A stretch of DNA of 64,000 nucleotides from Pontimonas sp. (GTDB lineage: Bacteria > Actinomycetota > Actinomycetes > Actinomycetales > Microbacteriaceae). This document shows, in pieces, positions 1 to 10,280 of this stretch (positions are counted from its first letter, which is position 1; each line of letters begins with the position of its first letter). The translations under genes and the position numbers were made by a program. Below the pieces are notes generated by a model. The model was not told the origin of the DNA, did no database searches, and was given only the letters and a program-made list of their open reading frames with translations. The stretch spans positions 62,001-126,000 of the forward strand of contig JAGYJI010000006.1 in NCBI GenBank assembly GCA_018402295.1. The letters are read 5' to 3'.

Positions 1-406
1 CGGGCCTTCAAGACCTCGGCAAAGGAGGTAACACTCCACGACTGGCGTTGAATCCCCACCTGAGTCGATTGAGAGCCAGCAACGGTGAAGGACTGGGCTG
101 CTCGCCACATCACTCTCGGCGAGAGCGCCCGCAATGGCGGGCGTCATGTCGGCTTCGTCATAGAAGATGTTGACCGGCAGGGAGACCCCAATAAACAGCA
201 ACGGGGTTGCAATCATCGTTCCCCAGCTAAGGATTCGCTTTCCGAGACTCGGCTTTGGCTCGACCGGAGCGCTGGGCAGCTGGTCTCTCCTCCACCGCCA
301 CAGCAGCAGCAACGGGTGGAGTGGGAGTGAGGGCTCCGATCTTGTCCAGCTCTTTCCGCTGGCGCCTTGTCAAGGGTTGTTCTGGGGAGGAAGGTGTATT
401 CACCAT
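1..406 (-). CDS. N-terminus of a secreted protein, possibly M23-family peptidase (partial, two frameshifts)
   Basis: The gene runs off the left edge, so only its N-terminal part is present. From an ATG at 406 the minus strand reads a basic start (MVNTPSSPEQPLTRRQRKEL), then an Ala/Pro-rich stretch that stops at 227. A second frame continues with a membrane segment (TMIATPLLFIGVSLPVNIFY), and a third continues with QSFTVAGSQSTQVGIQRQSW up to the edge. Spliced together this is a cytoplasmic tail, a signal anchor and the start of an exported domain. That layout resembles the N-termini of Microbacteriaceae M23 peptidoglycan peptidases, but no catalytic part is visible, so the family is a guess. 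All three pieces are too short or too broken for the ORF track. Confidence 0.4.
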
Positions 407-564
407 GCTCTACCCCCCACACGACACCTCACGACAATCAGACTCATTACCCTCTGCATAACGGATGACCAGAGATAAGTAACGGTTTGGTTAACCTATC
501 CAACCTCACCCCTCACTCCAAACCCCACCCCGGAACGTCGTGGAGAAGTCTGTCACCCCCAACT
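407..564. other. Intergenic region between the first gene and suhB
   Basis: About 160 bases without a convincing reading frame or RNA. It should carry the promoter of the leftmost minus-strand gene and the 3' end of suhB. I see no clear hairpin terminator. Confidence 0.4.
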
Positions 565-1350
565 TCAGAAATCCTTGCCTTCAGCTGAGTAACCAGTGTG
601 GGGTGCCCGGCAAAAATACCCTCGCGCCCCTGGGGCAAATCCCTGAATACCGGCAATGACCCCTCCGGCTTCTGTGACCAACAACTCTCCTGCTGCGTGA
701 TCCCAGGGGTTTAGGGTGCGCTCAAAATACACATCCACGCGCCCCGCTGCCACGGCAGCGAGATCCAGGGACGCTGTTCCCATGCGACGAATATCTCGAA
801 CCTCACCAATGAGCTCGGCAAGAATTCGCACCTGCTCTCGTCGCATCGCCGTTGAATAGGCAAAACCCGTGGCCAGCAAGGCCAGGTTCATCGGCGGTGG
901 CTTCGCAATCTGCAAGCGCCTCTCCCCCAGAAATGACCCCTGACCCAGGGAGGCATGGAAAAGCTCCCCGGTGACGGGATTGAACACAACCCCCGCCTCC
1001 ACTTGCCAGGATCCTGGTGTGGGGTCCCCGGTCACCGCGGCAATGCTCACCGCGTAGTGGGGCATGTTGTAGAGAAAGTTGACGGTGCCATCAATGGGGT
1101 CCACCACCCAGGTGACCCCGGTGGTGGATTGCTCGACCTGTCCTTCTTCACCTAAGAAGCCATCGCCTGGGCATAGTTCCTGCAGGCGCCTAAAGAGAAA
1201 CTCTTCGGTCTCTTTGTCGACCGCGGTGACCACGTCCACATCAGAGGATTTGGTGTTCGCAACTTCGATGTGTCCGGCCCTGCGACTCACAATGAGCTCG
1301 CCGGCTTCCCGGGCGAGCTTCACTGCGACGTCGTGCAAATCGTGGGCCAT
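565..1350 (-). CDS. suhB: Inositol monophosphatase family protein
   Basis: A 261-residue, Mg2+-dependent sugar phosphatase of the IMPase superfamily, which hydrolyses inositol-1-phosphate or related phosphates. The family signatures are complete: the metal-binding Glu in FLGEEGQ, the core motif WVVDPIDGTVNF, and the C-terminal motif NPWDHAAGELLVTEAGG. The length is normal for the family. In actinobacteria such enzymes feed phosphatidylinositol and mannoside synthesis, or act as histidinol phosphatases; the sequence alone does not separate these. The ATG at 1350 lies just 3' of the co-oriented tRNA-Tyr gene. Confidence 0.85.
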   Translation of the reverse strand: MAHDLHDVAVKLAREAGELIVSRRAGHIEVANTKSSDVDVVTAVDKETEEFLFRRLQELCPGDGFLGEEGQVEQSTTGVTWVVDPIDGTVNFLYNMPHYAVSIAAVTGDPTPGSWQVEAGVVFNPVTGELFHASLGQGSFLGERRLQIAKPPPMNLALLATGFAYSTAMRREQVRILAELIGEVRDIRRMGTASLDLAAVAAGRVDVYFERTLNPWDHAAGELLVTEAGGVIAGIQGFAPGARGYFCRAPHTGYSAEGKDF

Positions 1351-1354
1351 GCTG

Positions 1355-1436
1355 TGGCGAGTGAGGGATTCGAACCCCCGAAGGCTGAGCCAGCTGATTT
1401 ACAGTCAGATCCCTTTGGCCGCTTGGGTAACTCGCC
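1355..1436 (-). tRNA. tRNA-Tyr (anticodon GTA)
   Basis: Read on the minus strand, the acceptor stem GGCGAGT pairs with ACTCGCC, the T-arm reads GGGGGTTCGAATCCC, and the anticodon loop contains GTA (bases 1402-1400). A long variable arm gives 82 nt, as expected for bacterial tRNA-Tyr. No CCA is encoded. The gene sits directly upstream of suhB. Confidence 0.95.
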
Positions 1437-1568
1437 ATGCGCTCCCGACCAATGTATTCATCAATCGGGTGCGCGCATCCCAGGATAACGGTATTTCGAA
1501 GCCCCATTGTCACGGGTCAGGGGTTTGGGACCCGTGACCCGGATGGTCTTTCTGGCTACCATGGAGAA

Positions 1569-2057
1569 ATGGCTGATTCTTCGTTTGACATTGTGAGCAA
1601 AGTGGACCCGATGGAGCTGGAAAACGCTGTCAACCAGGCCCATAAGGAACTCACCCAGAGATATGACTTCAAAGGCGTCGACGCCAAGTTGGAGAAGAAC
1701 GCGACCGGCATCGTCATGGAAGCCAACACCGAGGAGCGCGTCAAGGCAGTCTTGGATGTCCTGCAGTCCAAACTGGTCAAGCGCGGAATCTCACTGAAGA
1801 GCCTCGAGATGGGTGAGCCGGTGCTGAGCGGAAAAATCTACCGTCTCGGTGCCACCATCAAGGATGGAATCTCGGGCGAGAACGCCAAGAAGGTCACAGC
1901 ACTCATTCGCCAGGATGGCCCCAAGACGGTGAAGGCTTCCATCCAGGGCGATGAGATTCGCGTGAGCTCAAAGAGTCGTGATGATTTGCAACAGACCATT
2001 GCCTTGCTCAAATCAGCAGACCTCGATATCGACCTCCAATTCGTTAACTATCGCTAG
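1569..2057 (+). CDS. yajQ: YajQ family nucleotide-binding protein
   Basis: A 162-residue member of the YajQ/DUF520 family, small two-domain proteins that bind nucleotides (c-di-GMP in some species). The N-terminus [20 protein letters not shown], the repeated RYDFKG and [16 protein letters not shown] blocks and the end DLQFVNYR are family hallmarks. The ORF track starts at 1437 inside the tRNA region. I chose the ATG at 1569 because homology starts there and a GGAG lies just upstream. The reading frame is intact. Confidence 0.92.
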   Translation: MADSSFDIVSKVDPMELENAVNQAHKELTQRYDFKGVDAKLEKNATGIVMEANTEERVKAVLDVLQSKLVKRGISLKSLEMGEPVLSGKIYRLGATIKDGISGENAKKVTALIRQDGPKTVKASIQGDEIRVSSKSRDDLQQTIALLKSADLDIDLQFVNYR

Positions 2058-2078
2058 CGCTGTGAGCAGCATTCGCTG

Positions 2079-3554
2079 ATGGAGCTTGGAGCCTTCTGGG
2101 TCACCATCGCGCTCGTTGTCGACATTGCGTTTCGTATCATCGCGCTCGTGGTGGTTCCGAGAAACCGTCGACCCCAAACGGCGATGGCGTGGCTGCTCGC
2201 CATTTTCTTTATCCCCTACTTTGGGTTCCTCGCCTTTGTGGCGTTTGGTTCCAGACGCCTGCCCAAGAAACGGCGAGACAATCAGGTCGCCATCAACGAG
2301 CACCTCCGGTCCCGCTCCAGACTGCTCTCCGACGGAATTGTGGTGACCCCAGACAATCTTCTCGATCGACCCGAGTTCCCCCGGTGGCTCTCCCAAACCG
2401 TCTATATGAACGAGCGCTTGGGGGCAATGCCCATGGTGGCGGGCAATGATGTCTCGTTCTTGCCCGACTACGTGGGTTCTCTCGAGGACATGACCCGCGC
2501 CATTGAGGAGGCGACCAGCACCGTCCACGTCGAGTTTTACATCATGAGCTTCGACACCGTCACGACAAACTTCTTCCACGCCCTTGAGCGAGCAGGAAAC
2601 CGCGGCGTCACCGTTCGGGTGCTCTATGACCAGGTCGCAAGCGCTCGCATTCGCGGATATAAGGAGCTCCGGGCTGAACTGGATCGACTGGCGGTGTCTC
2701 ATGTGGCGATGTTGCCCATCCAGCCGTGGAAGGGCGTCTATCAACGCCCCGATCTTCGCAACCACCGAAAGCTCTTGGTCATTGACTCCCAGGTCGCCTA
2801 CACCGGCTCCCAAAACATCATCGAACCCAGCTACCGAAACCCCCGACACAAAGCCCGGGGTCTTGAATGGCTGGATGTCATGATGAGAGTCGAAGGCCCT
2901 CTTGCTGACAGCCTCGAAGCCCTGTTCGTCTCTGACTGGTATCAAGAAACCGGCGAACTGCTCACCACCCCGTCACCAGAAGCCCCCACGCACTCCGAAC
3001 AGAACGTCTGGGCTCAGGTGGTGCCGAGCGGTCCCGCTTTCGAGGGCGAGAACAACCTGAGACTGTTCAACTCCTTGGTTTATGGCGCGAGGCAACGCCT
3101 CGTGCTCTCCAGCCCCTACTTCGTCCCCGATGAGTCCATGCGCTATGCGATCACCACCGCTGCCGAGCGGGGTGTGGACGTGAACCTCATGGTCTCAGAA
3201 ATCGCCGACCAACCACTGGTGTTCTATGCCCAGCGCTCCTACTACGAAGACCTGCTCGCAGCAGGGGTGAAAATCTGGCTCTACAAGGCACCCACCATCT
3301 TGCATTCCAAGTTCGTGATTGTCGATGACGCGATCAGCGTGATCGGCTCCTCGAATATCGACATGCGAAGTTTCAGTTTGAACCTGGAGGTCTCCGTCTT
3401 GATGGCAAGCCCCCATGTTGTGGGGGAACTCGATGCTCTCTTTGTCGACTACCGGGCCAACAGCACAGAGCTCACGCTCTCCACCTGGCGCAAACGCCCC
3501 TGGTATGCACGCTTTATTGAGGGGCTTGCCCGCCTGACCGCAACAGTCCAGTAG
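2079..3554 (+). CDS. cls: Cardiolipin synthase (phospholipase D family)
   Basis: A 491-residue membrane enzyme that joins phosphatidylglycerol units (or CDP-DAG plus PG) to make cardiolipin. Two N-terminal membrane helices form a PLDc_N region (about residues 5-60). Two HKD catalytic motifs follow: HRKLLVIDSQVAYTGSQN and HSKFVIVDDAISVIGSSN. Both are intact and the length fits the Cls family. The gene starts 21 bases after yajQ and could be cotranscribed with it. It converges with fpr, leaving only three bases between the stops. Confidence 0.9.
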   Translation: MELGAFWVTIALVVDIAFRIIALVVVPRNRRPQTAMAWLLAIFFIPYFGFLAFVAFGSRRLPKKRRDNQVAINEHLRSRSRLLSDGIVVTPDNLLDRPEFPRWLSQTVYMNERLGAMPMVAGNDVSFLPDYVGSLEDMTRAIEEATSTVHVEFYIMSFDTVTTNFFHALERAGNRGVTVRVLYDQVASARIRGYKELRAELDRLAVSHVAMLPIQPWKGVYQRPDLRNHRKLLVIDSQVAYTGSQNIIEPSYRNPRHKARGLEWLDVMMRVEGPLADSLEALFVSDWYQETGELLTTPSPEAPTHSEQNVWAQVVPSGPAFEGENNLRLFNSLVYGARQRLVLSSPYFVPDESMRYAITTAAERGVDVNLMVSEIADQPLVFYAQRSYYEDLLAAGVKIWLYKAPTILHSKFVIVDDAISVIGSSNIDMRSFSLNLEVSVLMASPHVVGELDALFVDYRANSTELTLSTWRKRPWYARFIEGLARLTATVQ

Positions 3555-3557
3555 GAG

Positions 3558-4916
3558 CTAGGAAGACCCCAGGGAAATCTCGAGCATCTCCTCGCGGGGA
3601 ACAACCTTGATGCGCTCCCGTCCGTGCTCCGAGCCCCTAGCCAACTCCGCCTCATCGAGGCGGTGCCAGCCCTCGAGGTTCGTGTAGGAAACACCTCTGG
3701 AGTCCAGAAGGTCTGTGACACTCTGCTCATCGGGATCACTCGGGCTCCACCAGGACGCCTGGTCTTTGACCACGTGCTGGATGGTCTCCATCGCGTCACT
3801 CTTGGTGTGACCAATGAGGCCCACAGGGCCTCTCTTGATCCACCCGGTGGCATAAACACCGGGCATGATTCCATTGGTGTCATCCAACACTTGGCCCTCG
3901 TGGTTCGGGATAACTCCGCGACGGTCGTCATAGGGGATTCCTGGCAGCGGTGACCCCCGGTACCCCACAGCTCGGTAGAGCGCTTGAACCGGAATCTCTC
4001 GAATCTCACCGGTTCCTCGGACCCCGCCAGCACCATCAGGTTCGGTCCGCTCATAACGGAAGCCCTCCACGCGGTCTGATCCCAGAACCTCCAGGGGCTT
4101 GGCATAGAAGTGCAGGTGCAGACGCCTCGATGCCGTGCCCTTCTCGCGTGCTCGCCAGTTATCAAACGTCTTGTTGATGACAAAGATCTGTTTGTTGGAC
4201 TCAATCGCACTCTTCGCGGCCTCATCGAGGACAAAATCTTCCTCATAGACGACCATGTCCACGTCGTTCATCTCGCCAAGCTCTCGCAGCTCCAGCGGCG
4301 TGAACTTGACCTGCATGGGTCCCCGGCGACCAAAGACATGGACGTCCGTCACGGGAGAGGCCTTCAGGCCCTCCAGGACGTTGTCCGGAACCTCGGTGGG
4401 CAACAGGTCGTCGGGGTGCTTGGTGAGCATGCGGGCAACGTCGAGGGCGACGTTGCCGTTGCCGATGACGGCAACTTCTTTCGCCTCCAGTGGCCAGGTG
4501 CGGGGGACGTCGGGGTGACCGTCATACCAACTGACAAAGTCCGCCCCGCCATAGCTGCCGGGAAGCTCAATCCCTGGAATATCAAGGTCCGCGTCCTGAA
4601 TGGCACCGGTCGAGAAAATCACCGCGTGGTAGTGCTTCTTCAGATCCTCCAGGGTGATGTCGGTTCCGTAGTTGACGTTGCCAAAGAGGCGAATCTGTCC
4701 GGTGTCGAGCACTTCCCGCAACGCGGTGATGATGCCCTTGATGCGCGGGTGGTCAGGAGCAACCCCGTAGCGGACCAGACCGTAGGGGGCTGGCAAGCGC
4801 TCAAACAAGTCAATGGAGACATCAAAGGATCGCTCGTGCTTGAGCAGAATGTCGGCTGCATAGATTCCTGCGGGACCGGCTCCCACTATTGCTAAGCGCA
4901 AGCGCGACATACCCAT
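3558..4916 (-). CDS. fprA: Ferredoxin/adrenodoxin-type NADP+ reductase (FprA-like)
   Basis: A 452-residue FAD enzyme that passes electrons between NADPH and ferredoxin. The FAD-binding glycine motif GAGPAGIYAA is at residues 12-21. An NADP-binding motif VIGNGNVALDVARML lies near residue 150, and the C-terminal part ATGWIKRGPVGLIGHTK is typical of the adrenodoxin-reductase-like FprA family. The first ATG is at 4916, but an in-frame ATG at 4910 has AAGGATGGG just upstream and may be the real start. The gene lies 3' of the polyprenyl synthase on the same strand and is intact. Confidence 0.88.
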   Translation of the reverse strand: MGMSRLRLAIVGAGPAGIYAADILLKHERSFDVSIDLFERLPAPYGLVRYGVAPDHPRIKGIITALREVLDTGQIRLFGNVNYGTDITLEDLKKHYHAVIFSTGAIQDADLDIPGIELPGSYGGADFVSWYDGHPDVPRTWPLEAKEVAVIGNGNVALDVARMLTKHPDDLLPTEVPDNVLEGLKASPVTDVHVFGRRGPMQVKFTPLELRELGEMNDVDMVVYEEDFVLDEAAKSAIESNKQIFVINKTFDNWRAREKGTASRRLHLHFYAKPLEVLGSDRVEGFRYERTEPDGAGGVRGTGEIREIPVQALYRAVGYRGSPLPGIPYDDRRGVIPNHEGQVLDDTNGIMPGVYATGWIKRGPVGLIGHTKSDAMETIQHVVKDQASWWSPSDPDEQSVTDLLDSRGVSYTNLEGWHRLDEAELARGSEHGRERIKVVPREEMLEISLGSS

Positions 4917-4951
4917 CCTTGTCTTCCCAGAACAACCACCAAAGCTCTAAT

Positions 4952-6026
4952 TTAGTGGCTTCGCTTCACAACCTGGTGAGCGAAGCGAATCAGCGCTTCT
5001 TTGACGATTCCCTCCGGGACACCGTCGAGCTCCGCGATGGCCTCATCGGCCATCGCCCGAGCGGTGTCCATGGTGCGGGTGGTGACAGCGTGCTCCCGCA
5101 ATTCGCGAATGGAGTCCTGGAACTCCTCCTCGGTTGCTTCCCCGAGTGTCCCGCGGGCAAGCTTCGCCAACAGGGCCACTGCCTCGGCGTCTCCGCCATC
5201 GGCGAGTTCCTGCAAATAGAGCATCGGCAGGGTCGTCACCCCACGCCTGACATCGGTTCCCGGTGGTTTTCCGGTTCCCGAGTCACGGTCGGCCAAATCA
5301 ATCACGTCATCGACGAGTTGGAACGCAATGCCAATCTTCTCGCCAAATTTTCTGGCCGGGGGAACCAGGTTCTCAGGCCCTCCCGACATCCGAATTCCAA
5401 ACTCGGAGGCCAGAGCAATCAGTGACCCGGTCTTGTCGGAGAGCACGGTGAGGTAGTGGGCGATGGGTTCTTGGCCAGGTTTCGGACCGACCGTCTCCCG
5501 CATCTGACCCAAACACAAGCCGCTCAAAGGTTGCGGCTTGAAGGGTGATGGCTTGCTGACCCATGGAGCCGACCAAACTGCCAGCCCGGGCAAACAGTAA
5601 ATCCCCGGCGAGGATGGCGACCGAGTTTCCCCAGACGGTTTGGGCCGCGGCAACGCCGCGGCGCTGGGCAGCCTCGTCCATCACGTCATCGTGATAGAGG
5701 GTGGCCAGGTGGGTGAGTTCGATTACTTGGGCTGCCCGAATGACCTTCTCGTTGATTCCCTCACCCCACTGGGCGGTGAGCAACATCAACAACGGGCGGA
5801 TTCTCTTGCCTCCGGCAGAGAACAAATACCTGGCCACCGCATCGGCGATGTCTTCGGAGAACTTCAGTTCCCGCGCGATCCCCTGCTCGATCTGGTCCAG
5901 GCCCTCATCGAGTGCTGCGGCCAGCGCTTTTTCCTCTTTGGAGGCAAACAGCAATGAGCCTCCGGTGAGGAAAGCTGCGCCCCGACCCGCAGCGTCTGTC
6001 ACAGCTGTGGGGGTTGTGGGAGTCAC
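4952..6026 (-). CDS. Polyprenyl diphosphate synthase (menaquinone side chain; frameshifted)
   Basis: A trans-isoprenyl diphosphate synthase that builds the polyprenyl tail of menaquinone from IPP. The first aspartate-rich motif (YHDDVMDEA) is in the 5' frame and the second (LVDDVIDLAD) is in the 3' frame. The two ORFs, 5373-6026 and 4952-5653, join near 5520: the 5' frame reads ATFERL and the family sequence resumes as CLGQMRETVGPKPG. Removing one base there gives a normal enzyme of about 358 residues. The start codon is GTG and overlaps the menG stop by four bases, implying translational coupling. Confidence 0.85.
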
Positions 6027-6838
6027 GGGAAGTCCTTTAGGGAGTGGGAGGTGAAATGTCCTGGATGGGCATCAGACACCGAGGATGTGGAGGGTGAGGC
6101 CGGTCGGCTTCGTCTCTTGCCGATCGACTCACGTACTTTGGAGTCTTCCGGGCTTCGTGCCCGGTGTAAGGCCACAATGCCTCCTGTCAGGTTACGGTAT
6201 GCAACCCGAGTAAAACCTGCAGCCCGCAACCATTGGGAGAGAACTCTCTGCTCCGGCCACTCGTTGATGGAGTCCATCAGATATCGGTAGGCCTCCTTGT
6301 GGCTGCTGGACAGCGCCGTCACCGCCGGCATGACGTATTTCATGTAGCCCCGATACCCGGCACGAACAATCGGTGCTGCCGGGTGGGAAAACTCACAGAT
6401 AACTATCCGCCCACCGGGTTTCAGCACCCGATACATCTCACCAATAGCCACCTGGGGTTGCTGGACGTTGCGCAACCCAAAACTGATGGTGACCGCATCA
6501 AAACTGGCGGGAGGGAAAGGCAACGCCTCAGCGTCACCCTCCACAAACTCAATATCGGGGTGGCGTGTGCGGCCCTCCGCCACCATTCCGGGGGAAAAAT
6601 CGAGAGCAACGACCGTTGCTCCCGTTTTCTGCAGGGCTTTGGAGGACGTCCCGGTGCCCGCCGCCACGTCGAGCACCCGCTCGCCGGGTTTCAGATCGAG
6701 GGCTTTGACCGTGGCCATTCGCCACAACACCGAGTTTCCACCAGAGAGTAGGGCGTTGGTGCGGTCATAGCCTTTGGCGACCTCGTTGAACATGCCAGCT
6801 ACTTCGTCTGGATTTTTGTTCAAGTCCGCGGTGGTCAC
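6023..6838 (-). CDS. menG: Demethylmenaquinone methyltransferase
   Basis: A SAM-dependent class I methyltransferase (UbiE/MenG family) that performs the last step of menaquinone synthesis. The SAM site is VLDVAAGTGTSS, followed by the acidic EGDAEALPF and the family motif TISFGLRNV. I start it at the GTG at 6838 (VTTADLNKNPDEVAGMFNEV), where homology begins; the ORF track adds 22 unrelated residues. It is followed with a 4-bp overlap by the polyprenyl synthase, so tail synthesis and ring methylation share a transcript. About 25 C-terminal residues look unlike the family and may reflect a frame error near the stop. Confidence 0.9.
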   Translation of the reverse strand: MTTADLNKNPDEVAGMFNEVAKGYDRTNALLSGGNSVLWRMATVKALDLKPGERVLDVAAGTGTSSKALQKTGATVVALDFSPGMVAEGRTRHPDIEFVEGDAEALPFPPASFDAVTISFGLRNVQQPQVAIGEMYRVLKPGGRIVICEFSHPAAPIVRAGYRGYMKYVMPAVTALSSSHKEAYRYLMDSINEWPEQRVLSQWLRAAGFTRVAYRNLTGGIVALHRARSPEDSKVRESIGKRRSRPASPSTSSVSDAHPGHFTSHSLKDFP

Positions 6839-6920
6839 GCTCCCTAGAGTACTCGGGGAAAGTGACGAAAAGCCGGGAGAGTCTCGCTCCAGGCATGTCC
6901 TCACCCAGCCGTACTAGCCT

Positions 6921-8178
6921 GTGCGGGTGGCCACAACAACAACCTCTCTCCTGGTGCGAACGCGCGCCATGACTCACGAGGGTGCCCTCACCGAGTGGGT
7001 GAGTGCCGAGAACCCGTTGACGTTCCAGCGGCTCGGTCACGGGTTTGTCGGCCTGGGTCAAGCCCTGCGCCTCACCTTTAGAGGCCCGAATCGTTTTCTG
7101 GACGCAAGCACCGCCTGGAAAGAGTTGGTGGACGAACGCCGAGATTGACGACGCGGTCTCTGTTCCAGGCTCCGGTCTGATGTGTTTTGGCACGTTCACG
7201 TTCAGTGACCACTCCTCCCAGGAGAGCGTCCTGATCATCCCGCAGGTGGTGATCGGACGCCAGGGTTCCACCTCCTGGCGGACCAACATCTCGATCACCG
7301 GCGATGCCCCCAAAACCCAGAGCTCGAGAGGCTCCACCCCGGCAGAATTTGCTCCCCTGAACTGGCGACCAGGCCTGGTCAGCGAGGAAGACTATGTGGC
7401 CGGTGTCACCGGCATCATCTCCCAAGTCCACGAGGGTGTTGCCGACAAGGTTGTCCTCGCCCGGGATCTCGTCGCCCATGCGCCTGGCATGCGCGATTGG
7501 CGCGGAGCCATCTCGCGCCTCACCGAGACCTACCCCGATTGCCAAACCTTCGCCATCGATGGGTTTGTGGGCTCCACCCCGGAAACCCTGGCCCGGGTTG
7601 ACCGAGGGCGCCTGGGTATCCGAGTCCTCGCGGGGTCTATCGCCCGCGGTTCCAACCCCGCTGATGACCGTGGGAAAGCTCAGGAGCTCATTACCTCCAC
7701 CAAAGACAACGACGAGCACCGCTACGCGGTGAACAGCATCATGGAGTCTCTTCGAGCCCTCACCCCTCACGCCGTGGCAGATGAGCAACCCTTCACGGTG
7801 AAGCTCGCGAACGTGTGGCACTTAGCCACCGATATCGAAGCCAAACTTCCCGACACTGTCTCCAGCCTCGATGTGGTGGCGGCCCTGCACCCCAGTGCTG
7901 CTGTGGCGGGCTCCCCGACCGACGTCGCACTGGAGCTGATCTCGACTCATGAGCCCTTTGACCGCGGTCGATATGCGGGACCCGTCGGGTGGATGGACGC
8001 CTCCGGTGATGGCGAATGGTCTGTGGCCCTGCGCTGTGCGCAGTGGTCGAGCGAGGGAACCCTCACCGCCTATGCGGGGGCTGGAATTGTGGCGGATTCG
8101 GATCCCGAATCCGAGCTCTTAGAAACCCGCCTCAAATTCAAACCCATCGTCCAGGCCTTCGGCCAGGACGTCGACTAG
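6921..8178 (+). CDS. menF: Isochorismate synthase (frameshifted)
   Basis: This enzyme converts chorismate to isochorismate, the entry to menaquinone synthesis. The 3' part carries the chorismate-binding core: DKVVLARDLVAHA, the catalytic-region sequence VLAGSIARGSNP, HLATDIEAKL, ALHPSAAVAGSP and GPVGWMDASGDGEW. The N-terminal 75 residues lie in another frame (6921-7148) and end in a stop at about 7146, just where the downstream frame resumes as EIDDAVSVPGSGLM. One base change near 7130-7146 unites them. The gene starts with GTG and is divergent from menG. TACTAG lies 6-11 bases before the start, suggesting a leaderless mRNA. Confidence 0.85.
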
Positions 8179-8189
8179 TCCCTGGCCAC

Positions 8190-9875
8190 CTAGTCCCTCG
8201 GCAACGAGATATCCACCAGGAGATAGCTCTCGCTGCTGGCGAGAGCTTCGGTCAGCTCTCCCATCGTGGTCACCGCTTGGTAACTCCAGCCATACGCTGC
8301 TGCGAGCGAGGAAAAGTCAACACCGTGGGGTGTGTAAAACGCTCGGTCAAAGTCGTCACCAGGTGCAGAGTCCTTGACCTCCAGGGAGTCAAAGATGGTC
8401 CCGCCACCATCGTTGGCGACAAAGACCTGAACGCGACCCTCATCCGGAACACCGGGCTCCCTCATCAGGGAGCCAGCATCGTGAAGCAGAGCCAGGTCTC
8501 CCAGGAGCACCCGGGTAACGCCTGTCACACCAGCATTCGCTGCTGCTCCGGCAACTCCTCTGGCAAACGACACCGTCCCGTCAATCCCGGAGAGTCCTCG
8601 GTTGGAATAGACGGTGATGTTTTTGGGTCCCACAACCTCATCCACCACCCGAACCATGCGGGATGCTCCGAGCACCAAGCGGTCGTGCGGCCAGGTGGCC
8701 TCCCACATCGCCAGAGCGAGCCCCTCTCTGGTGACGGGTCGACGCAGAACTGCCATTTCTTGTGTGGCAAAGGCACTCCTGCTGGCGGGATCACTCGAGG
8801 CCACAGACTCCAGATCGGGAGCCTCGGGAACGATGCTCTCGTAGAACCTCGGCATGGCGCTCGCGACCCGCCATCACCCAGGGCTTCACCCACTCCGCTG
8901 TCTCTGCCTTTGTGGCGGGCCTGGAGACCTCAATCCCCTCGACTACCGTCGCTGACCGACTGGGGTTGGGGACCTCCGCAGCGCTTCCTCGCACCACATA
9001 GTGCGCAAGCGAAGTGTCAGAGAGCAACCCCCACACCTCGCGAGAGAGTGTGGGCCTGCCCCAGGTGATCACCCGGGTGATAGCCCCTGAACCACTGAGC
9101 TCTCGCACCATGGTCCGGTAGTCCAACACAAGGTGCGGACCGAAGTGTGCACCACTGACTGCCTCCGCAATCAGGGGTGCTCCGATCTCTACCGCGAAAG
9201 CCTCCGCTGCAGCTCCTGCCCCGTGACCAGCGATCACCAGGGTGCCAGGAGCAGGGTCCAGCGTCACCGTGTCACCAGCATGAGCGGGTGACACGGGGTC
9301 TGTGGTTCCGGGATCACCAGGTCGTCTGTTGCAGCACCACTGAGGGGTTCCCGGAAACCGACGTTCAGGTGAACCGGGTGCCGTGACCCCAGAGCAATAG
9401 TCATGACCTCACGGGCCACTGCGGCAACCGCCTCTGGCGTCACCTCATCGGGGGTGGGAACAGAAATGGTCGGGGCAAAGACTCCCAACAGTCCCTCGTG
9501 GGTGGTGGTTTGGTTGGCCCCGACGCCCCGGAGTTCTTCGGGGCGATCGGCGCTCAGGAGAATCAGCGGCGTGCCCGAGTGGTGGGCTTCCATGACGGCT
9601 GGCAGATAGTGGCCAGGCGCTGAACCCGACGTGGAGACACAGACCGCTGGCATGCCGGACTCCGTGGCAATACCGAGTGCTCGAAACGCAGCGCTTCGCT
9701 CGTCGATGACGACGTGAACGCGAAGCTCACCGTCGGTGACGCGCTCCCACTCCAGTGCGGCAAGCGCCAGCGCTTGTGACCGGGAGCCGGGAGAGAGAAC
9801 AACGTCACGAACCCCCCAGGAATAGAGCTCACCGAGGAAGGCTCTCGACCACGTGGTGGCCGGAGAGTGACTCAT
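8190..9875 (-). CDS. menD: SEPHCHC synthase, thiamine diphosphate enzyme (two frameshifts)
   Basis: MenD condenses isochorismate with 2-oxoglutarate using thiamine diphosphate. The N-terminal piece (9264-9875) has the family start DVVLSPGSRSQALALAA and the glutamate segment HVVIDERSAAFRALG. The middle piece (8791-9294) has GTLVIAGHGAGAAAE. The C-terminal piece (8190-8855) has the ThDP-binding LLGDLALLHDAGSL and VFVANDGGGTIFDSL. The frames break near 9285, at a CCCC run, and near 8850. The sum of about 560 residues matches full-length MenD. The start overlaps the stop of the upstream PLDc_N gene by four bases. Confidence 0.88.
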
Positions 9876-10267
9876 GAGGATTTTGGTGGGGTGTCCTGGT
9901 CGCCCTCAGTGTCCCCGCCTGGAGGGTTGTCTTCCTCATCGAGCTTTCGCAGCTCCTCTTCGAGGCGGCGAATACGTTCATCGGAGGATTCCGAGTCAAT
10001 GCTGCCGAGGAATCGGGGGTCGTCATCGGGGGCGCGACCGGTGGTCCGGCGTTGTGTGGGACCTTTGCGGGCTTTTCCGACCAGAAGCCAGAGGATGGGA
10101 CCAATAACGGGCAGCGCCACCACGACAGCAATCCAGACGGGCTTGGGGAATGCCCGAACCCGCGGACCCTGGGTCATAAACAGGTCCACCAGCGCATAGA
10201 CGGTGAAGGCCACCGCTGCGACCGACCCAATAACTATCCACCGAACCATGTCGCCGATTCTACGCAC
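9872..10267 (-). CDS. PLDc_N-type small membrane protein
   Basis: A 131-residue protein with two membrane helices (about residues 9-28 and 43-62) followed by a charged, probably coiled tail (ERIRRLEEELRKLDEED). The helices and the link PVIGPILWLLVGKAR resemble the PLDc_N domain found at the N-terminus of cardiolipin synthases, but there is no catalytic domain. An in-frame ATG at residue 7 could also be the start. It overlaps menD by four bases. Such proteins are often found beside men genes in actinobacteria; no function is known. Confidence 0.7.
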   Translation of the reverse strand: MRRIGDMVRWIVIGSVAAVAFTVYALVDLFMTQGPRVRAFPKPVWIAVVVALPVIGPILWLLVGKARKGPTQRRTTGRAPDDDPRFLGSIDSESSDERIRRLEEELRKLDEEDNPPGGDTEGDQDTPPKSS

Positions 10268-10280
10268 CTAGACTGGGAGG

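Noticed and set aside
290-325. CAG/CAC repeat as a microsatellite of interest
   Set aside because: It is short and explained by an Ala/Val-rich coding stretch of the broken leftmost gene.
2013-2945. 310-residue ORF on the minus strand
   Set aside because: It is entirely antisense to cardiolipin synthase, which has complete HKD motifs.
4110-4895. 261-residue plus-strand ORF
   Set aside because: It lies antisense to the intact ferredoxin-NADP reductase.
8016-9068. 350-residue plus-strand ORF
   Set aside because: It is a shadow over the end of menF and antisense to menD; the translation has no family character.
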